Source: Niebla homalea (Eukaryota; Ascomycota; Lecanoromycetes; Lecanorales; Ramalinaceae). From it: a stretch of DNA of 64,000 nucleotides. The DNA is taken from contig JAHGAU010000011.1 in the NCBI GenBank assembly GCA_019925105.1, positions 1,054,001-1,118,000 on the forward strand, given 5' to 3'. The notes under the pieces were generated by a model. That model saw nothing but the letters and a program-made list of their open reading frames with translations, was not told the origin of the DNA and did not search any database. Below are positions 60,965-64,000 of the stretch, in pieces (the stretch's first letter is position 1; the number at the start of each line of letters is the position of its first letter). A program made the position numbers and the translations under genes.

Positions 60965-63900
60965 ATTTTTTTAACTTCAGAAAAGATAGGAAGGGATGAA
61001 AGAGCAAAAGTGATAAAATAGCAGGTAGCAATGGAGTGCAATTGGAGATAGGCCGCAGCCCCTATATAAGTTAATAAGGTATAGGTTCTATATTATGGTA
61101 ATTCGTTATGTTTTTCCTTTTCAGAATATATATAAATTGATTTTATTTTTAATTAACTTTTTTAATATTTCTATTCTTTTATATATTTATCCGTAAGTTT
61201 AATATCTTCCATACTCTTTAACTTTTTAGCTCCCTTTATAATAAAATATTATTTATAGTATTTTTATAACCCAGTTTATATTATACTTATTTATATATAT
61301 TTTAATTATATATTTAATAATTAATAATATCCTTTATATAACTTAAATAGCCGTAAGTATAAAAGTTAATAAGGCGTTAACCTGGTAATAACTTTCCTTT
61401 ACTCTTTTTATAATAAATTTATTTCTTTAATATTACGTATTATAAATAGGTAATTTCTTTCTTTTAATACCGTTTATATATTCGTTTACTTTCTCTCCCT
61501 ATAACCTTACTCTTAATCCTTATCCGGTAATAATAAATAGGTATATTAAAACTTGGTTTTCTTAAGGGCGATCCCTTTTATTATTTTAATATATTAATAA
61601 CGGCAACCTTAATACTTTATATTTATTTATTTTAAGATTCGGGCTACCTTATATTTATATCTTTTTTAAGTATAATACGCTTAGTCCGTATAAAAGTATA
61701 AAGCATTTTACTCCGTTCATTAAAAGATTATAAATACCGCCCCTTATAAGGATCGGACCTTACGACCGATCATTCTTTACCTTATTCTTTTATTCGTATA
61801 TTTCTAATGTCTTTTTTAATCCTATTATTATTAAGTATATTTTAAGTAAGTTTATTACGTAACTTTAAGTACGTTTTAAAAAGTTTAATCGTTTAAATAA
61901 GCTTTATTTAAATTTTATTTTATAGATCTTGATGTTTCTTTTTATTAATATATTTAAGATAATATTATATATAATTGTTTAATTTATACCTGTTTATGAA
62001 TATTATCTTTATATCGGTTTATTATATTAATCTTAAAAAAGTAATTAAAAGGAGGTAATAATTTATTATAATCGTTATTACTTATATATTATTATTTAAG
62101 AAGGTAAAGGGAAGAAGAAAAAAATGAAATAGTTATTTATTAATCTTTAAATGGCTTTTTAATTTTTATATAAACTTTTTAAGGCTTAATATTATACTTA
62201 ATAATATTTACTGAAAATATACTTTTTATTATAACTTTTAATACTTATTTTTATTTATTTATATGCTTTTCCCTTAATTAATTAATATATTAAGTATTCT
62301 TAAAGCCGTATTTATTTATAAATAAAATATATCTTTATATTTTCTTAATAACTTACGTATAATCGTCCCGATATAAGTATTTTTAAAAGGTATATTAAAA
62401 GGTTTCTTTCTAAATATAATAATATTATTTATTATCTTTATTAAGTTTTATCCTAGCCGGTTCCGTTAGCGGGTAAAATATTAAAAATAACGCCTAATTA
62501 TTTACTTATTTTATAATTATATTACGTAATCGTTTACTTTATTTTTCTCGTTTATTTAATTTTTTACTTTCTTTTATTTCTTTAAATTTTTTTACTTTTT
62601 TAATTTATTTAATTTTTAACTTTTTTTATACTTTAATTAACCTATTTTAAATTTAATCCAATTTTATATTTAATTATTAATTATCCTTTCAAGAGTATAT
62701 ATAAATTAATAACCTTAATATTACTTATTTATCTTATATCTATATTAATTTACTTATAGTCTTCGGAATCTTATATAAGATTCTTTAACTATATTTATAG
62801 TAATTACGTTAATTATATCCTTATACCTTAAAAAGCATATTCTTATTATTAACCTTATTAAATTAAATAAACGTATTCCTACTATTATAAGGGTTTATCT
62901 ATTTAATAATTAATTAATATATTTAAAGTTATATCCTATAGTTCTTTATAATTTTAATTTATTCTAACTTTCTTATTTTTAAAAGCTTCTTATAGTATAT
63001 ATTTAAATTTACGCTTTAAGTATATGTACCGGGGCCTGGGCGTATATTAAATATTAGTAAATTAACGGTAACCGTCGCTTTACCTTTATTAATTACCGTT
63101 ATATTAAGGGTTTATTGAATAACGTTTATTTAAACTATATTTTTAAATACCGGTTGGGCGATTATAGTTTTTATTTAAATATATATAAATTAATTCATTT
63201 TTTTAATTGATTGTTGTTAATTCCTTTTTATAGATTTTCAGTATTAAAATATAATTTAAATAAGCGCTTTTTCTTTAATACGTTATATACCTTTTAATCC
63301 CGATACCAATCGTAAGTCCGGTATAAGAAATTATACGCGTTTTATAGTTAATTATAATTTATAATTAACTTAATAGCTATAGCCTTAATAAGTACCCTTT
63401 CCTTTATCCTTTATATCTAGTATTTAATTATTATTATCGTAACCTATTCTTAATCCTTAATTATCTCGTTTTATTACTTAATTACTTTAATAATCTTGGT
63501 TATTCCGTTTATTTCCTTTATTTTCCGTTTAATTAATTTAGCCGTTTATATCGTTTTCTTTTTATCCGTTTATTTAATTGACCCTTTTAGGTTTAAATAC
63601 GTTAATTATCCTTATATTAATCCGGTCTTACCGGTATTATTAGTTTATTTTAATTATATAAGCCTGGTTAACGTAAAAAGACCTATATAAAATATAGCCT
63701 GTCCTTTTTAAGGATTAATACCTTAACGGAATCGTATAAATAATTATTTAAGAAAAATAATATTATTTATCCGACTTAAACTTAATTAAAGATATCTTTA
63801 ACTTAAGTTTCAATAATCCTAATTTTAATAAGTTATCTTTTCTTTTTATATATAAAGTAATTATTAACCGGTTCCTTATTTAAATAATATATTTATTTAA

Positions 63901-64000
63901 GTTTTTTTATTAATTTTTTTTTTCTTGGGTCCGCTATTTATACTATATACGCGCGGTAGCCCTTACTTATATCTTTATAAATATTTCTCCCTTAATAAGT
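60965..64000. mobile_element. Repeat X copy 2, inverted, runs off the window
   Basis: Inverted counterpart of X copy 1 (61,727-64,000 with 26,560-28,889; 60,970-61,726 with 48,372-49,496). It lacks Gypsy-2 and MITE-2, preserving both empty sites (61,727-61,731 and 61,025-61,032). Its outer end at 60,970-61,060 is little mutated. No domain is recognised. The frame at 63,496-63,690 on the plus strand is hydrophobic low-complexity text antisense to X. Confidence 0.7.

Noticed and set aside
63496..63690. 64-codon hydrophobic frame resembling a membrane peptide
   Set aside because: Antisense to repeat X and not open in the other X copy near 26,870-27,050. Hydrophobicity follows from T-rich codons.
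1..64000. CRISPR array, tRNA or rRNA genes, telomeric repeats
   Set aside because: Repeats with regular unique spacers, clover-leaf genes with intact A/B boxes, and TTAGGG arrays were looked for by eye and not seen. AATC repeats are LINE tails.

Overview
The window looks like a block of transposon-packed, RIP-mutated (repeat-induced point mutation) DNA from a filamentous ascomycete (Pezizomycotina). It is extremely AT-rich. CpA and TpG are scarce, TpA is in large excess, and most coding frames are broken by TAA/TAG. No ATG-initiated reading frame exceeds 76 codons in 64 kb. Every transposon family recognised (Tad1-like LINE, Ty3/gypsy, Ty1/copia, hAT-like MITEs) is common in such fungi. The species cannot be named from the sequence. 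I found no intact host gene, tRNA, rRNA or CRISPR array.

Layout. 1-10,800: the 5' end of a copia element cut by the window edge, several truncated LINE pieces in both orientations, a 114-bp tandem duplication, and a 135-codon stop-free but ATG-less frame. 10,802-24,266: a full-length plus-strand LINE (A) split inside its reverse-transcriptase domain by a complete 7,660-bp gypsy element (14,728-22,387). 24,283-49,496: an unclassified repeat X, split by a minus-strand gypsy element (Gypsy-2, 28,895-48,366). Gypsy-2 itself contains a full-length LINE (LINE-1), a SINE-like element that carries a MITE, and a complete copia element. 49,069-51,351: MITE-2 and a LINE fragment carrying MITE-3. 51,375-60,376: two LINE fragments, the second split by another full-length LINE (LINE-2). 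60,965-64,000: a second, inverted copy of X that runs off the window.

Nesting was solved from target-site duplications (TSDs) read directly in the sequence: 5 bp for the three complete LTR elements, 8 bp for the MITEs (two with RIP-type mismatches), and 12-19 bp for the LINEs and SINE-like element. For three insertions another copy in the window supplies the empty site. The history is: X took Gypsy-2, which took LINE-1, the SINE-like element (then MITE-1) and Copia-1. LINE A took Gypsy-1, and a LINE fragment took LINE-2.

Nothing here can encode a working protein. Catalytic Asp-Asp pairs of the reverse transcriptases now read Asn-Asn through G-to-A changes, so mobility would need outside enzymes. 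The most informative signals are an apparent edge effect (the outermost 25-150 bp of elements escaped RIP while the inner parts did not), G-quadruplex-prone fold-back MITEs with 8-bp TSDs, and a SINE-like element sharing its 3' tail with the LINE.
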